Below, one piece after another: positions 26,147-34,670 of a stretch of 64,000 nucleotides of DNA. The translations under genes and the position numbers were made by a program. The stretch spans positions 186,001 to 250,000 of the forward strand of contig NZ_WRXO01000010.1 of assembly GCF_009758125.1 (NCBI RefSeq), read 5' to 3'. Each line of letters begins with the position of its first letter. Positions within the stretch are counted from its first letter, which is position 1. This stretch comes from Chitinophaga oryziterrae (GTDB lineage: Bacteria > Bacteroidota > Bacteroidia > Chitinophagales > Chitinophagaceae). The notes beneath the pieces were generated by a model. It searched no databases. It was not told the origin of the DNA and saw only the letters and a list, made by a program, of their open reading frames with translations.

Positions 26147-27364
26147 TTACTTTTTCTTCTTTGAAAAGAATCTTGCCACATTGGCTACACCGTTCAATAG
26201 CTTGCTGTCTCCGTTCATTGTCACTGACACGACCAGTTCTCCCTGTACAGGGGCAGGGGCCGTTACTATTTCAGATACTTTATTACTATTGGTATTGATA
26301 GCTGTTGCATTGGCCAGCACCGGAGCTTTCTGCACAGGGTTGGCAACCGCAGCGGCTATCTGCTCCTGTTGTTCATTCATCTTATCCTGCAATTGCTTCA
26401 CCACTTCTCCCGACGTAGTTACCGGCTGCGCCAGTTTACTAAGTCCCGGATTGCTGTTATCGGCAACTGTTGGCTTATTGCCCGCACCGTTTATATCTGC
26501 TGCTTGTTTACCATTTACAAATACGCCCGCTTTACTGTTTGCTGCCAGACCTTCCTTAACGTTTACAGACACTCCCGAATTACTATTTACCGTAGTGGCC
26601 GGCCTGCCGTTTACAGATACACCTGGCTTACCATGCTCCGCAGGTTTTGCATTATTACTTGCCAGTAGCTCTTTCGTTGTTGCTCTGCCAGGCTGTTGCC
26701 CGTTAGTTATTGACTGGTTATTAAATGTTTGTGTCTGACTACCAGTACCTGTTTGCGCCAGACTACCTGATTGTTCGCTATTATCAGCGTCCTGATTAGC
26801 CGTTAATTGCTGGTTTGTGTCTGCCTTCCTGTTATTCACCCCACGCTCCGTGGTAACCTTGTTCACTGCCACCTGCACACTTTCTTTACCCGGCAAAACC
26901 GGTAATACCCATATCGCTACTCCGGCAACAACTGCCGCGGCGGCACTCCACCACCAGACAGGAAGTATTGTACGCCGGTTATGCCTGTAAAGTGTTTGCT
27001 TATTTCCGAACTGAAGGTTTAGATCAGGCTGTAACCTTGCCTGCTGTAATAAATTAAGCTCTTTAGATAAATACACATCTCCACGGATCAACTCTTCAAA
27101 CGCCAGCTTCTCCGCTCCGTGTAACTCATTATCCACGTAATCCAGCATCTGTACAGACTCGTGATATAACTCGGTCTTACCATCAAACTGTATCCCCGTA
27201 TCAGGTGTCAGCTTCACAGATTCCAGCAAAGCCATCTCTTCCCTGATATGCGGATGCTGCTCCATGAACAGCTCCAGCGCCACCATCTCCTCTCTGCTTA
27301 GTTCCCCGTCAAGGGCACTTAGCAGATATTCCTCATAGTTCGATATGTTAATATTTATCTCCAT
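26147..27364 (-). CDS. Anti-sigma-like membrane protein with a duplicated N-terminal domain
   Basis: A 405-residue protein with a cytosolic part, one transmembrane helix (about 134-156, WWWSAAAAVVAGVAIWVL) and a long Asn/Val/Ser/Gln-rich periplasmic part with imperfect VSVNxK-type repeats (about 250-330). The cytosolic part is two related units, about 10-67 and 73-126, each with a Leu/Asp/Glu-Leu opening, a later PD segment and a final Q-F-x-x-K-x-x-L-Y run. Its ATG overlaps the sigma stop by one base. The inferred role is to sequester the upstream sigma factor. Confidence 0.72.
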   Translation of the reverse strand: MEININISNYEEYLLSALDGELSREEMVALELFMEQHPHIREEMALLESVKLTPDTGIQFDGKTELYHESVQMLDYVDNELHGAEKLAFEELIRGDVYLSKELNLLQQARLQPDLNLQFGNKQTLYRHNRRTILPVWWWSAAAAVVAGVAIWVLPVLPGKESVQVAVNKVTTERGVNNRKADTNQQLTANQDADNSEQSGSLAQTGTGSQTQTFNNQSITNGQQPGRATTKELLASNNAKPAEHGKPGVSVNGRPATTVNSNSGVSVNVKEGLAANSKAGVFVNGKQAADINGAGNKPTVADNSNPGLSKLAQPVTTSGEVVKQLQDKMNEQQEQIAAAVANPVQKAPVLANATAINTNSNKVSEIVTAPAPVQGELVVSVTMNGDSKLLNGVANVARFFSKKKK

Positions 27365-27849
27365 TAAATAACGTTCTCCATTTTCACCAGGTATTGCTTT
27401 AAAGATATCCGTGCCCTATGTAAGTAAACCTTCACCTGGGAAGGGTTCAACTTCATAATCTCCCCAATCTCCTCATAACTGTATCCCTCGTAATCCTTTA
27501 ATAAAACCAGGGACCGTTGTACTTCCGTTAACCTTTCCAACGCTTTCTCCAGCACCTTCTTTGCATTATGCACCCGCTGCTCCGATATCTTCACTTCTTC
27601 CTTAAACTCATCCACCAGTGTAATCCGCTTTATCTTCCGGACATGATCTATCATATTGTGGTAGCCTACTGTAAACAGATAGGACTTGGCCTTTTCAAAA
27701 GGCACATCTGTACAGTGCTTCCACAATATTTCAAACGCATTCTGTACTACATCTCTTGCATCTTCTGTGTGGTCTAAGTTTTTCACAATAAACCGGAAGA
27801 GATTGTCTGAATACAGATCCACGCATTTGTTATACTCCTTTTCGGTCAT
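27364..27849 (-). CDS. ECF RNA polymerase sigma factor
   Basis: A 161-residue sigma factor from the ATG at 27849. The frame extends 59 codons further, but only from residue 60 does the sequence look like an ECF factor (MTEKEYNKCVDLYSDNLFRF), so the extension is rejected. Region 2 has NAFEILWKHC and region 4 has LLKDYEGYSYEEIGEIMKLNPSQVKVYLHRARISLKQYL, with an HTH. It is the first gene of a four-gene leftward operon with an anti-sigma-like protein, a barrel protein and a small lipoprotein. Confidence 0.92.
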   Translation of the reverse strand: MTEKEYNKCVDLYSDNLFRFIVKNLDHTEDARDVVQNAFEILWKHCTDVPFEKAKSYLFTVGYHNMIDHVRKIKRITLVDEFKEEVKISEQRVHNAKKVLEKALERLTEVQRSLVLLKDYEGYSYEEIGEIMKLNPSQVKVYLHRARISLKQYLVKMENVI

Positions 27850-28141
27850 CCGGATTCTGCGTGATTTTAATGCTAATGTCCGACAATTACTTTTATAACG
27901 CTTTATATCTCTTCTCTTTATCTCCCCAACAGCTACCTGTACAATATTCCTGCTCAATGATTCCGGATGATACCGCGACCACAAACTCAGGGTCCAGACA
28001 TTACTATGACGCAGACCTGCTGCCAAATGTTACACTCCCGTCAAACTTTTTACTTACTTGCTATAAAACCGCGTACACCTGCCCGAATCGTAATACATTT
28101 ATTCATATAACTTTGAACCAGGTTACAAAAAGCTGTCATTT

Positions 28142-29329
28142 ATGAACGAAAAATTCGTTACCCGTCTGCAAAAGGAACTGGAAGAGATCCAAACTGCAGG
28201 TCTTTTTAAGAAGGAAAGAATCATTACTTCCGCGCAGGGAGCTGAAATTCAGGTTGGAGGAAACACGGTTATTAACTTTTGCGCGAATAACTACCTTGGC
28301 CTCTCCAGTAATCCGGAAGTCATAAAGGCAGCCAAAGATGCTATTGATACCCATGGGTACGGAATGAGCAGCGTTCGCTTCATCTGCGGGACCCAGGATA
28401 TTCACCGCGAACTGGAACAGAAACTGGCACAATTCCTTGGTACAGAAGATACTATCCTCTACGCAGCTGCCTTCGACGCCAATGGTGGTGTATTCGAACC
28501 CCTGTTCAATGAAGAAGATGCTATCATCTCCGATGCCCTCAATCATGCTTCTATTATAGACGGGGTACGCTTATGTAAAGCACAGCGCTTCCGCTATGAA
28601 CATAATAATATGGCCGATCTGGAAGCAAAACTCCAGGAATCTGCATCTCTCCGCAGCCGTATCATCGTTACCGATGGTTCCTTCAGCATGGACGGCACCA
28701 TCGCCCAACTGGACAAGATCTGCGATCTGGCCGATAAATACGATGCCATTGTAATGACAGATGAAAGCCACTCCTCCGGCTTTTTAGGTAAAACCGGCCG
28801 TGGTACCCACGAATACAGAAATGTAATGGGCCGTATAGACATCATCACCGGTACCCTGGGTAAAGCCCTTGGCGGTGCTTCCGGCGGTTTTACCAGCGGA
28901 CGTAAGGAAATCATAGATATGTTACGCCAGCGTAGCCGCCCCTACCTGTTCTCCAACTCTGTAGCTCCCAGCATCGTAGGCGCTTCTATCGCCGTATTGG
29001 ACATGCTGAGCGCTGCCACCACCCTTCGCGATAAACTGGAATACAACACCAAATACTTCCGCAGCAAAATGACCGAAGCCGGCTTCGACATCAAGCCCGG
29101 AGATCATCCGATCGTACCCGTAATGCTGTATGATGCCCTGCTGAGCCAGCAGTTTGCCGACAAACTGTTAAAAGAAGGCATCTACGTTATCGGGTTCTTC
29201 TATCCGGTAGTAGCAAAAGGACAGGCCCGCATCCGTGTTCAGCTTAGCGCTGCCCACGAACAGGCCCACCTTGATAAAGCTATTACCGCCTTTACCAAAG
29301 TAGGTAAAGAATTAGGCGTGATAAAATAA
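28142..29329 (+). CDS. kbl: Glycine C-acetyltransferase (2-amino-3-ketobutyrate CoA ligase)
   Basis: A 395-residue PLP enzyme of the alpha-oxoamine synthase family. It interconverts 2-amino-3-ketobutyrate plus CoA with glycine plus acetyl-CoA, the second step of threonine breakdown. The PLP Lys is Lys241 in TGTLGKALGG; DESHSSGFLG and the final phosphate-binding region follow. The sequence matches Kbl better than BioF by length and by the SVRFICGTQ segment. tdh is not next to it. It ends with a strong hairpin. Confidence 0.92.
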   Translation: MNEKFVTRLQKELEEIQTAGLFKKERIITSAQGAEIQVGGNTVINFCANNYLGLSSNPEVIKAAKDAIDTHGYGMSSVRFICGTQDIHRELEQKLAQFLGTEDTILYAAAFDANGGVFEPLFNEEDAIISDALNHASIIDGVRLCKAQRFRYEHNNMADLEAKLQESASLRSRIIVTDGSFSMDGTIAQLDKICDLADKYDAIVMTDESHSSGFLGKTGRGTHEYRNVMGRIDIITGTLGKALGGASGGFTSGRKEIIDMLRQRSRPYLFSNSVAPSIVGASIAVLDMLSAATTLRDKLEYNTKYFRSKMTEAGFDIKPGDHPIVPVMLYDALLSQQFADKLLKEGIYVIGFFYPVVAKGQARIRVQLSAAHEQAHLDKAITAFTKVGKELGVIK

Positions 29330-29341
29330 ACCAACCTTAAA

Positions 29342-29372
29342 GAAGTCCGGCCGGGGTTCCCGGTCGGGCTTC
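29342..29372 (+). terminator. Hairpin downstream of kbl
   Basis: A 14-bp GC-rich stem (29342-29355 with 29359-29372) has a 3-nt loop and two G-T wobbles. It lacks a strong T run, so termination may be partial. Confidence 0.65.
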
Positions 29373-29380
29373 ATACTACC

Positions 29381-29411
29381 CTCCTTCATGTCTCCTTCAT
29401 GTCTCCTTCAT
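29381..29411. repeat. Three tandem copies of CTCCTTCATG, then a CATG-rich tract
   Basis: CTCCTTCATG occurs three times with an 11-nt period (29381, 29392 and 29403, the last copy missing its final G). Multiple CATG, TTCAT and GAAGC words follow to about 29470. The tract lies just before the beta-lactamase gene and could influence its expression or be a small minisatellite. Confidence 0.6.
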
Positions 29412-29523
29412 ACCTGAAGCATGGTTTAAGCATGAAGCCCGTATGAAACATGCATACCCCATGCATGATCATACTTTATACCACCTAAAAAGCTACTTTT
29501 GCAGCATCAAAAAAAGATCTGCA

Positions 29524-30318
29524 ATGAAACTCACCGGCTGGATGCTCTTCCTGGTTGCCATACTGGCAAATGCCTGCGCACCAAATAATGTTAAAGTACA
29601 ACCGTCCTGGGAAAAGTATTTTACCCAATACAAAGTAGAAGGATGTTTTATGCTGTTTGATAACGGCAAGGGCACATTTGGCGTATACAACTTGGACAGA
29701 GCAAAAGAACGCCTCCTCCCCGCCTCCACTTTCAAGATCTTCAACTCTCTGGTAGGGCTCGAAACCGGCGTCATCAAAGATACTTCCATGGTAATTCCCT
29801 GGGATGGTATTGTCCGCTCACGCGAAGAGTTAAATCATTCTCTCAGCATGAATCAGGCATTCCGCCTGTCTTCACTCCCCTATTTTCAGGAAGTGGCCCG
29901 TCGCATTACAAAACCAGTGATGCAGAAATGGCTGGATACTGTTAAATACGGTAACATGAAGATCAGCAAGATAGATACCTTCTGGGTAGATAACACCCTG
30001 CAGATTTCCCCCGACGAGGAACTTGGCTTTGTCAAGAAACTCTATTTCGACCAGCTCCCTTTCCATAAACTGACCATGCAGACCGTACGTAGCGTAATGC
30101 TGATGGAGAAAACGCCTCAATATGAACTGAGCTACAAAACCGGCTGGGGCATAGTAGGAAAGAAACAGATCGGCTGGATAACCGGTTGGATAGAAAAAAA
30201 TGGCCTGCCTACCTTTTTCGTCCTGAACATAGAATCAGAAAATCCGGATATCGACATGCGCTCCATTAGGATGAATATCCTCAAAAGCATTCTTACCGAA
30301 GCCGGATATATAGAATAA
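29524..30318 (+). CDS. Class D (OXA-type) beta-lactamase lipoprotein
   Basis: A 264-residue protein from the ATG at 29524 (MKLTGWMLFLVAILANAC: signal with lipobox, Cys18); an ATG at 29443 would add 27 non-conserved residues. It has the class D markers: Ser68-Thr-Phe-Lys71 (SxxK nucleophile), a Ser116 motif (SSL), Tyr142-Gly-Asn144 (YGN) and Lys205-Thr-Gly207 (KTG). It would hydrolyse penicillins and possibly more in the periplasm, lipid-anchored. Third-motif variation (SSL for SxV) may alter the spectrum. It is neither on a visible mobile element nor flanked by IS ends. A short tandem repeat precedes it. Confidence 0.9.
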   Translation: MKLTGWMLFLVAILANACAPNNVKVQPSWEKYFTQYKVEGCFMLFDNGKGTFGVYNLDRAKERLLPASTFKIFNSLVGLETGVIKDTSMVIPWDGIVRSREELNHSLSMNQAFRLSSLPYFQEVARRITKPVMQKWLDTVKYGNMKISKIDTFWVDNTLQISPDEELGFVKKLYFDQLPFHKLTMQTVRSVMLMEKTPQYELSYKTGWGIVGKKQIGWITGWIEKNGLPTFFVLNIESENPDIDMRSIRMNILKSILTEAGYIE

Positions 30319-30322
30319 TATT

Positions 30323-30363
30323 AGAATAGCTCATAGTTGACTTACGCAACTATGGGCTATTCT
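30323..30363. terminator. Hairpin downstream of the beta-lactamase gene
   Basis: A 17-bp stem (30323-30339 with 30347-30363; one wobble) has a 7-nt loop. There is no T run, so it may be a structured 3' end rather than a classic terminator. Confidence 0.55.
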
Positions 30364-30522
30364 ACTGATACTAAGTTAATTGTCCCGGTCAACTATTTCC
30401 CGGAAACCCCTTCTACGTTAAAAAACTCCTAAATCCCAACCTTTACATACTGTAAAACGTACTAAAAAATTTATATTTGATCTTTGTGTTTCCTAGAAGA
30501 CACATTTTGAAACCTGAATAGG

Positions 30523-31557
30523 ATGATGTTACGCTTTCAGCATAGTGAATATTTATGGGCACTGGCATTGTTGCTGGTATTACAACTCGCATTTATCAGT
30601 ATTTCCTGGTGGAAACGCCGCTCTGTACGTAAACTGGGAGACCCGATACTGGTAGAAAAACTCTTTACCGGCTACTCCCGACGCCGCTTTGTCCTCCGCT
30701 TCCTGCTTGTTTTCCTTGCATTCTTCTTCGGTGCATTGGGATTGGCCAATATGCAGAAAGGCAGCCGCATGGAAAAAATTACACGCAAAGGAGTAGACGT
30801 GGTCATAGCCCTGGACGTAAGTAAAAGTATGCTGGCAGGAGACGTGAAACCAGATCGTCTCACCCGGGCTAAACAACTAATTTCCAAGCTGGTAGACAAA
30901 CTCGATAACGACCGCGTAGGTCTCGTTGTATTTGCCGGTAACGCTTACCTGCAAATGCCGCTCACCATCGACTACTCCGCCGCAAAAATGTACCTCACCA
31001 CTGTCAGCCCCGATATGATCCCTACTCAGGGTACTGCCATCGGTCAGGCTATCCAGGTCAGTGACGACGCATTCAATAAAAAGGAACGTAAACATAAATC
31101 ACTCATTATCATCTCCGATGGGGAAGATCATGACGAAGCTGCTATATCCAGGGCAAAGGCCGCTTTTGATAACGGCGTAGTGATCAATACAATAGGGATT
31201 GGCTCCCCTGCCGGTTCCCCACTCCCTGATCCGGAAACCGGTACCTTTAAAAAAGATAAAGAAGGTAATACCGTTATCTCCAGGTTGAATGAAGAAGAAC
31301 TGAAATCCATTGCCTCCGCAGGCAGAGGTATCTACGAACACCTGGATAACAACACAGAAGAAGTAGTGAATTCCCTGGTCCGCAAAATAGACAGTATGGA
31401 ACAGAAAGAATTCGGCGAGAATATTTTCACAGACTATAACAGCTACTACCAGTATTTCCTGGCTATAAGCGTCCTTTTACTGGTAGCAGAGTTTTTTATT
31501 CCGGAAATCAAACGCAGCACCCGTGTAAACGTTGTTACAGCTACAGAAAAACCATGA
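30523..31557 (+). CDS. batB: VWA-domain protein BatB
   Basis: A 344-residue membrane protein: two N-terminal helices (about 10-27 and 55-72), a von Willebrand A domain (about 85-285) and a C-terminal helix. The MIDAS metal site is DVSKSM (DxSxS) near residue 96, with a later Thr/Asp at IISDGEDHDE. The start could also be the next ATG codon. Bat proteins form envelope complexes linked to aerotolerance and virulence in Bacteroides. The gene overlaps batC by 4 nt (ATGA), but batA, batD, DUF58 and MoxR genes are absent here. Confidence 0.88.
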   Translation: MMLRFQHSEYLWALALLLVLQLAFISISWWKRRSVRKLGDPILVEKLFTGYSRRRFVLRFLLVFLAFFFGALGLANMQKGSRMEKITRKGVDVVIALDVSKSMLAGDVKPDRLTRAKQLISKLVDKLDNDRVGLVVFAGNAYLQMPLTIDYSAAKMYLTTVSPDMIPTQGTAIGQAIQVSDDAFNKKERKHKSLIIISDGEDHDEAAISRAKAAFDNGVVINTIGIGSPAGSPLPDPETGTFKKDKEGNTVISRLNEEELKSIASAGRGIYEHLDNNTEEVVNSLVRKIDSMEQKEFGENIFTDYNSYYQYFLAISVLLLVAEFFIPEIKRSTRVNVVTATEKP

Positions 31558-32345
31558 GTACACTACAATTAACTTATAAGACTATACTGGCAGGCACCTT
31601 ATTATGCCTGGGAAGCAGCGCTTTTGCTCAAACCGGCAATAAATATATCCGTAAAGGAAACGAACTGTATCAACAGAAACAGTACACCGATGCGGAAGCC
31701 AATTATAAAAAAGCATTGGAAGTAAACCAGCAGTCCGTAGAAGGACGATATAACCTGGGGAACTCCCTCTATGAACAAAAACGGTATGACGATGCCCGCA
31801 CCCAGTACGCAAACAGCTTCAAACTGGCTCCTAATAAACAGGAAAAGGCAGACGCCAGCTACAATATAGGCAACACCTTCATGGAAGGAAAGAAATGGGA
31901 AGAGAGTATCAAAGCCTATAAAGAAGCCCTGAAAATGAACCCTGCCGACGAACAGGCCCGTTATAACCTCGCCTATGCGCAGGCTATGCTGAAAAAACAG
32001 CAGCAAGGCGGCGGGGGAGATAACAAGGATAATAAAGACAAGAACAAAGACCAGAAAGATAAGGACAAGAACAAAGACAATAAAGATAACAAGGACCAGA
32101 AAGACAAGGATAAACAGGATCAGAACAAGAATAAAGATCAGCAGAACAAGGATAAACAGGACCAGGATAAAAATAAGGATAAAGACAAAGACCAGCAGGA
32201 CCAGAAACCAGAGCCACAACCTAGTAAATTAAATAAACAGGAAGCTGAACGTTTATTACAGGCATTGGGCCAGGAAGAAAACAAACTGCAGGATAAAATG
32301 AAAAAGGCAAAAGGCCAGGCAGTACAGGTAGAGAAAGATTGGTAA
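31554..32345 (+). CDS. batC: TPR protein BatC
   Basis: A 263-residue exported protein: signal peptide (about 1-25, ending near SAFA), tetratricopeptide repeats (about 30-145, with motifs like YNLGNSLYEQKRYDDA and YNIGNTFMEGKKWEES) and a long Lys/Asp/Asn/Gln-rich tract (about 155-225). It starts with an ATGA overlap to batB, so both are made together. The TPR part should bind BatB or other Bat proteins in the periplasm. The low-complexity tract is likely disordered. Confidence 0.85.
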   Translation: MSTLQLTYKTILAGTLLCLGSSAFAQTGNKYIRKGNELYQQKQYTDAEANYKKALEVNQQSVEGRYNLGNSLYEQKRYDDARTQYANSFKLAPNKQEKADASYNIGNTFMEGKKWEESIKAYKEALKMNPADEQARYNLAYAQAMLKKQQQGGGGDNKDNKDKNKDQKDKDKNKDNKDNKDQKDKDKQDQNKNKDQQNKDKQDQDKNKDKDKDQQDQKPEPQPSKLNKQEAERLLQALGQEENKLQDKMKKAKGQAVQVEKDW

Positions 32346-32389
32346 TTCAATTCGTTACCTTTGCTCCATAATATTTTCGAACATTATTT

Positions 32390-34330
32390 ATGCAGCTATA
32401 CAGTAATTCATTGACGGAATATAAGCGGTTGGCCACTTTAGAAGTAAAAGTAGGAGATCTGCTGATAGGTAATTTCAATCCTGTTCGTATACAAACCATG
32501 ACCACCACGGATACCATGAATACCCTGGGTACCGTGGAACAAGCTATCCGCTGTATTGAAGCGGGGGCAGAACTGGTCCGCATCACCGCTCCCAGCAAAA
32601 AGGAGGCAGAAAACCTGCTCCCCATCCGCAATGAACTACGTAAAAGAGGATACACCACTCCCCTGGTGGCAGATATCCACTTTACACCCAATGCAGCCGA
32701 AATTGCAGCCCGCATCGTGGAAAAAGTACGTATCAACCCGGGCAATTACGTAGACAAAAAGAAATTCGAAACACTTACTTATACAGATAGTGAATACCAG
32801 GAAGAGATAGAGCGTATTCACAAACAGTTCACGCCTCTGGTAAAAATATGCCAGGAGTATGGGACTGCCATGCGTATAGGTACCAACCATGGCTCTCTCA
32901 GCGACCGTATCATGAGCCGCTATGGAGATACCCCTATGGGAATGGTAGAAAGCGCTATGGAATTCCTGCGTATCGCAGAAGATCTCAACTACCGCAACAT
33001 CATATTAAGTATGAAGTCCAGCAACCCGCAGGTAATGGTGCAGGCCTACCGCCTTCTCATTCACACCATGCAGGAAGAACTGGGTCACGCTTATCCGTTG
33101 CACCTGGGTGTAACAGAAGCTGGCGACGGTGAAGACGGCCGTATCAAATCCGCCGTGGGCATCGGGACCCTCATGGAAGACGGTATAGGCGATACCATCC
33201 GCGTATCCCTCACCGAAGATCCTGAATTCGAATTACCCGTATGCCGCGACCTCGTAAAGAGATATACTACCCGCGAAGGACATATGCCCATCCCTCCGGT
33301 AGATCTGGTCCCTTACTCTCCCTTTGCTTATAAACGCCGCGAAACACTGGCCGTAAATAACATTGGCGGTAAACAGGTGCCCGTAGTAGTGGCCGATCTC
33401 AGCGACCTGGAGAACATTACTCCGGATCACCTGAAAGCTGTTGGTTATACCTATAATGCAGATACCGATAAATGGAACATCGCTGACGCTGCGGCCGATT
33501 ATCTCTTCACAAATGAACTCCTTCCCTTCGCATTACCCGGTACATTAAAGGTTATAGTGCCTTATATAATCTGGCAAACGTCGGAGGATAAAGAGAAATA
33601 CATGCCTATTCTTTCTCTCATGGAATACCTGAAGGAAAAGGATAGATCCCCCATTCTAAATTTCATCGACTTTAATACCGCTGTTGAATTTCCGGAACAG
33701 ATCCTGTCTCAGCTGAAAACAGATACTACTGCTGTCCTCTGTCTGAACTCTTTCAATGCGCATGCCATGCCGGAAATCCGTCGGGCCTTCATTACATTGC
33801 TGGACAACAACATTCAGACACCCTGTATCCTGGAATGTTTTGCATCAGATGAAACAGCAGATGAACAACTGATTCATGCAGCTACCGATACCGGCGCTTT
33901 ACTGCTGGATGGTTTTGGTGATGGCCTCTGGCTGGTAAATACCGCCAATGGATCGGAATCCACAGATTATAACTTACTCAATAATATTGCCTTTGGTATC
34001 TTACAGGCTACCCGTACCCGTATCTCCAAAACAGAATACATTTCCTGCCCTTCCTGTGGCCGTACACTGTTCGACCTGCAGGAGACTACCGCCAAAATCC
34101 GCGCTGTTACCAATCATCTGAAAGGCGTTAAAATCGCCATCATGGGTTGCATTGTGAATGGCCCCGGCGAAATGGCTGATGCCGACTTCGGTTATGTAGG
34201 CAGTGGCGTAGGAAAAATCACGCTCTACAGAGGAAAAGAAGTAGTAAAACGTGGACTGAGCAGCGATGTAGCTGTAAATGAACTGATAGATCTGATTAAG
34301 GAAAACGGTATGTGGGTAGAAACTAACTAA
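32390..34330 (+). CDS. ispG: (E)-4-hydroxy-3-methylbut-2-enyl-diphosphate synthase (long form)
   Basis: A 646-residue Fe-S enzyme of the MEP isoprenoid pathway that converts MEcPP to HMBPP. The N-terminal TIM-barrel half has VKVGDLLIGNFNPVRIQTMTTTDT and the C-terminal ferredoxin-like half has the cluster ligands Cys553 and Cys556 (CPSC) and Cys587 (MGCIVNGPGE). An inserted middle domain (about 290-520) marks the long plant/Bacteroidota type; short forms are near 370 residues. The product feeds all isoprenoids. It lies 44 nt after batC, but function links the two poorly. Confidence 0.95.
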   Translation: MQLYSNSLTEYKRLATLEVKVGDLLIGNFNPVRIQTMTTTDTMNTLGTVEQAIRCIEAGAELVRITAPSKKEAENLLPIRNELRKRGYTTPLVADIHFTPNAAEIAARIVEKVRINPGNYVDKKKFETLTYTDSEYQEEIERIHKQFTPLVKICQEYGTAMRIGTNHGSLSDRIMSRYGDTPMGMVESAMEFLRIAEDLNYRNIILSMKSSNPQVMVQAYRLLIHTMQEELGHAYPLHLGVTEAGDGEDGRIKSAVGIGTLMEDGIGDTIRVSLTEDPEFELPVCRDLVKRYTTREGHMPIPPVDLVPYSPFAYKRRETLAVNNIGGKQVPVVVADLSDLENITPDHLKAVGYTYNADTDKWNIADAAADYLFTNELLPFALPGTLKVIVPYIIWQTSEDKEKYMPILSLMEYLKEKDRSPILNFIDFNTAVEFPEQILSQLKTDTTAVLCLNSFNAHAMPEIRRAFITLLDNNIQTPCILECFASDETADEQLIHAATDTGALLLDGFGDGLWLVNTANGSESTDYNLLNNIAFGILQATRTRISKTEYISCPSCGRTLFDLQETTAKIRAVTNHLKGVKIAIMGCIVNGPGEMADADFGYVGSGVGKITLYRGKEVVKRGLSSDVAVNELIDLIKENGMWVETN

Positions 34331-34331
34331 A

Positions 34332-34491
34332 AAATTAAGGGCTGTTGTTTCCAACAGCCCTGTAGCAGCAGTGTGCTTTTTGAGGTTAACGGACGACTAA
34401 ATGATTCAATAAAGGGGTTATATAGTATCAGACAATCGAATTGTTATTTTATATATTATACCTAGTAGAGAAATATCATTGTTTAATTGTG
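34332..34491 (-). ncRNA. Candidate small RNA on the minus strand
   Basis: A Bacteroidota-type promoter at 34497-34528 points left. About 150 nt on, the stem GGGCTGTTG/CAACAGCCC (34339-34347 with 34352-34360) is followed on the minus strand by TTAATTTTTT. No minus-strand ORF of note lies between (an ATG at about 34475 stops at once). The predicted transcript is about 157 nt, so a non-coding RNA is plausible. The same hairpin may also end ispG on the plus strand, though its T run is weaker there. Confidence 0.42.
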
Positions 34492-34496
34492 CGATA

Positions 34497-34528
34497 CAAA
34501 GGTACATCGGGACACTAGTCCTTGTCAA
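34497..34528 (-). promoter_or_regulatory. Leftward promoter of the candidate small RNA
   Basis: On the minus strand TTG (34526-34528), 21 nt, then TACCTTTG (34497-34504), which fits the Bacteroidota consensus. There is no gene for it to serve on that strand for several kb other than the candidate RNA. Confidence 0.5.
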
Positions 34529-34670
34529 GCGTATTTATACGTAAAATACCTGCGGGAACTACGTTTTAATAACCTGTAAACCAGCGAATTGCAACACGGC
34601 TATAAATAACGCGTTTCTACTACAGCTATAATCGAAAAAAGTCTTAAATTTTCAGTAAAATCAATTGATT

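Larger units (their letters stand above)
34331..34670. other. Intergenic region with a candidate leftward small RNA
   Basis: 340 AT-rich bases between ispG and a small secreted-protein gene. It contains a leftward promoter-like sequence (34497-34528) and a hairpin with a minus-strand T run (34339-34360), described separately as a possible small RNA. Confidence 0.55.

Noticed and set aside
27850..28026. 59-residue N-terminal extension of the second sigma factor
   Set aside because: It has no similarity to sigma region 1 and the normal ECF start is at 27849.
29381..29470. CRISPR-like array before the beta-lactamase gene
   Set aside because: The repeats are 10-11 nt, adjacent and without spacers. 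They are a simple tandem repeat.
31602..32219. 205-codon hydrophobic minus-strand frame opposite batC
   Set aside because: It is antisense to the Lys/Asp-rich tract (AAG/GAC codons read as Leu/Val). BatC has a signal peptide and TPRs in the other strand.
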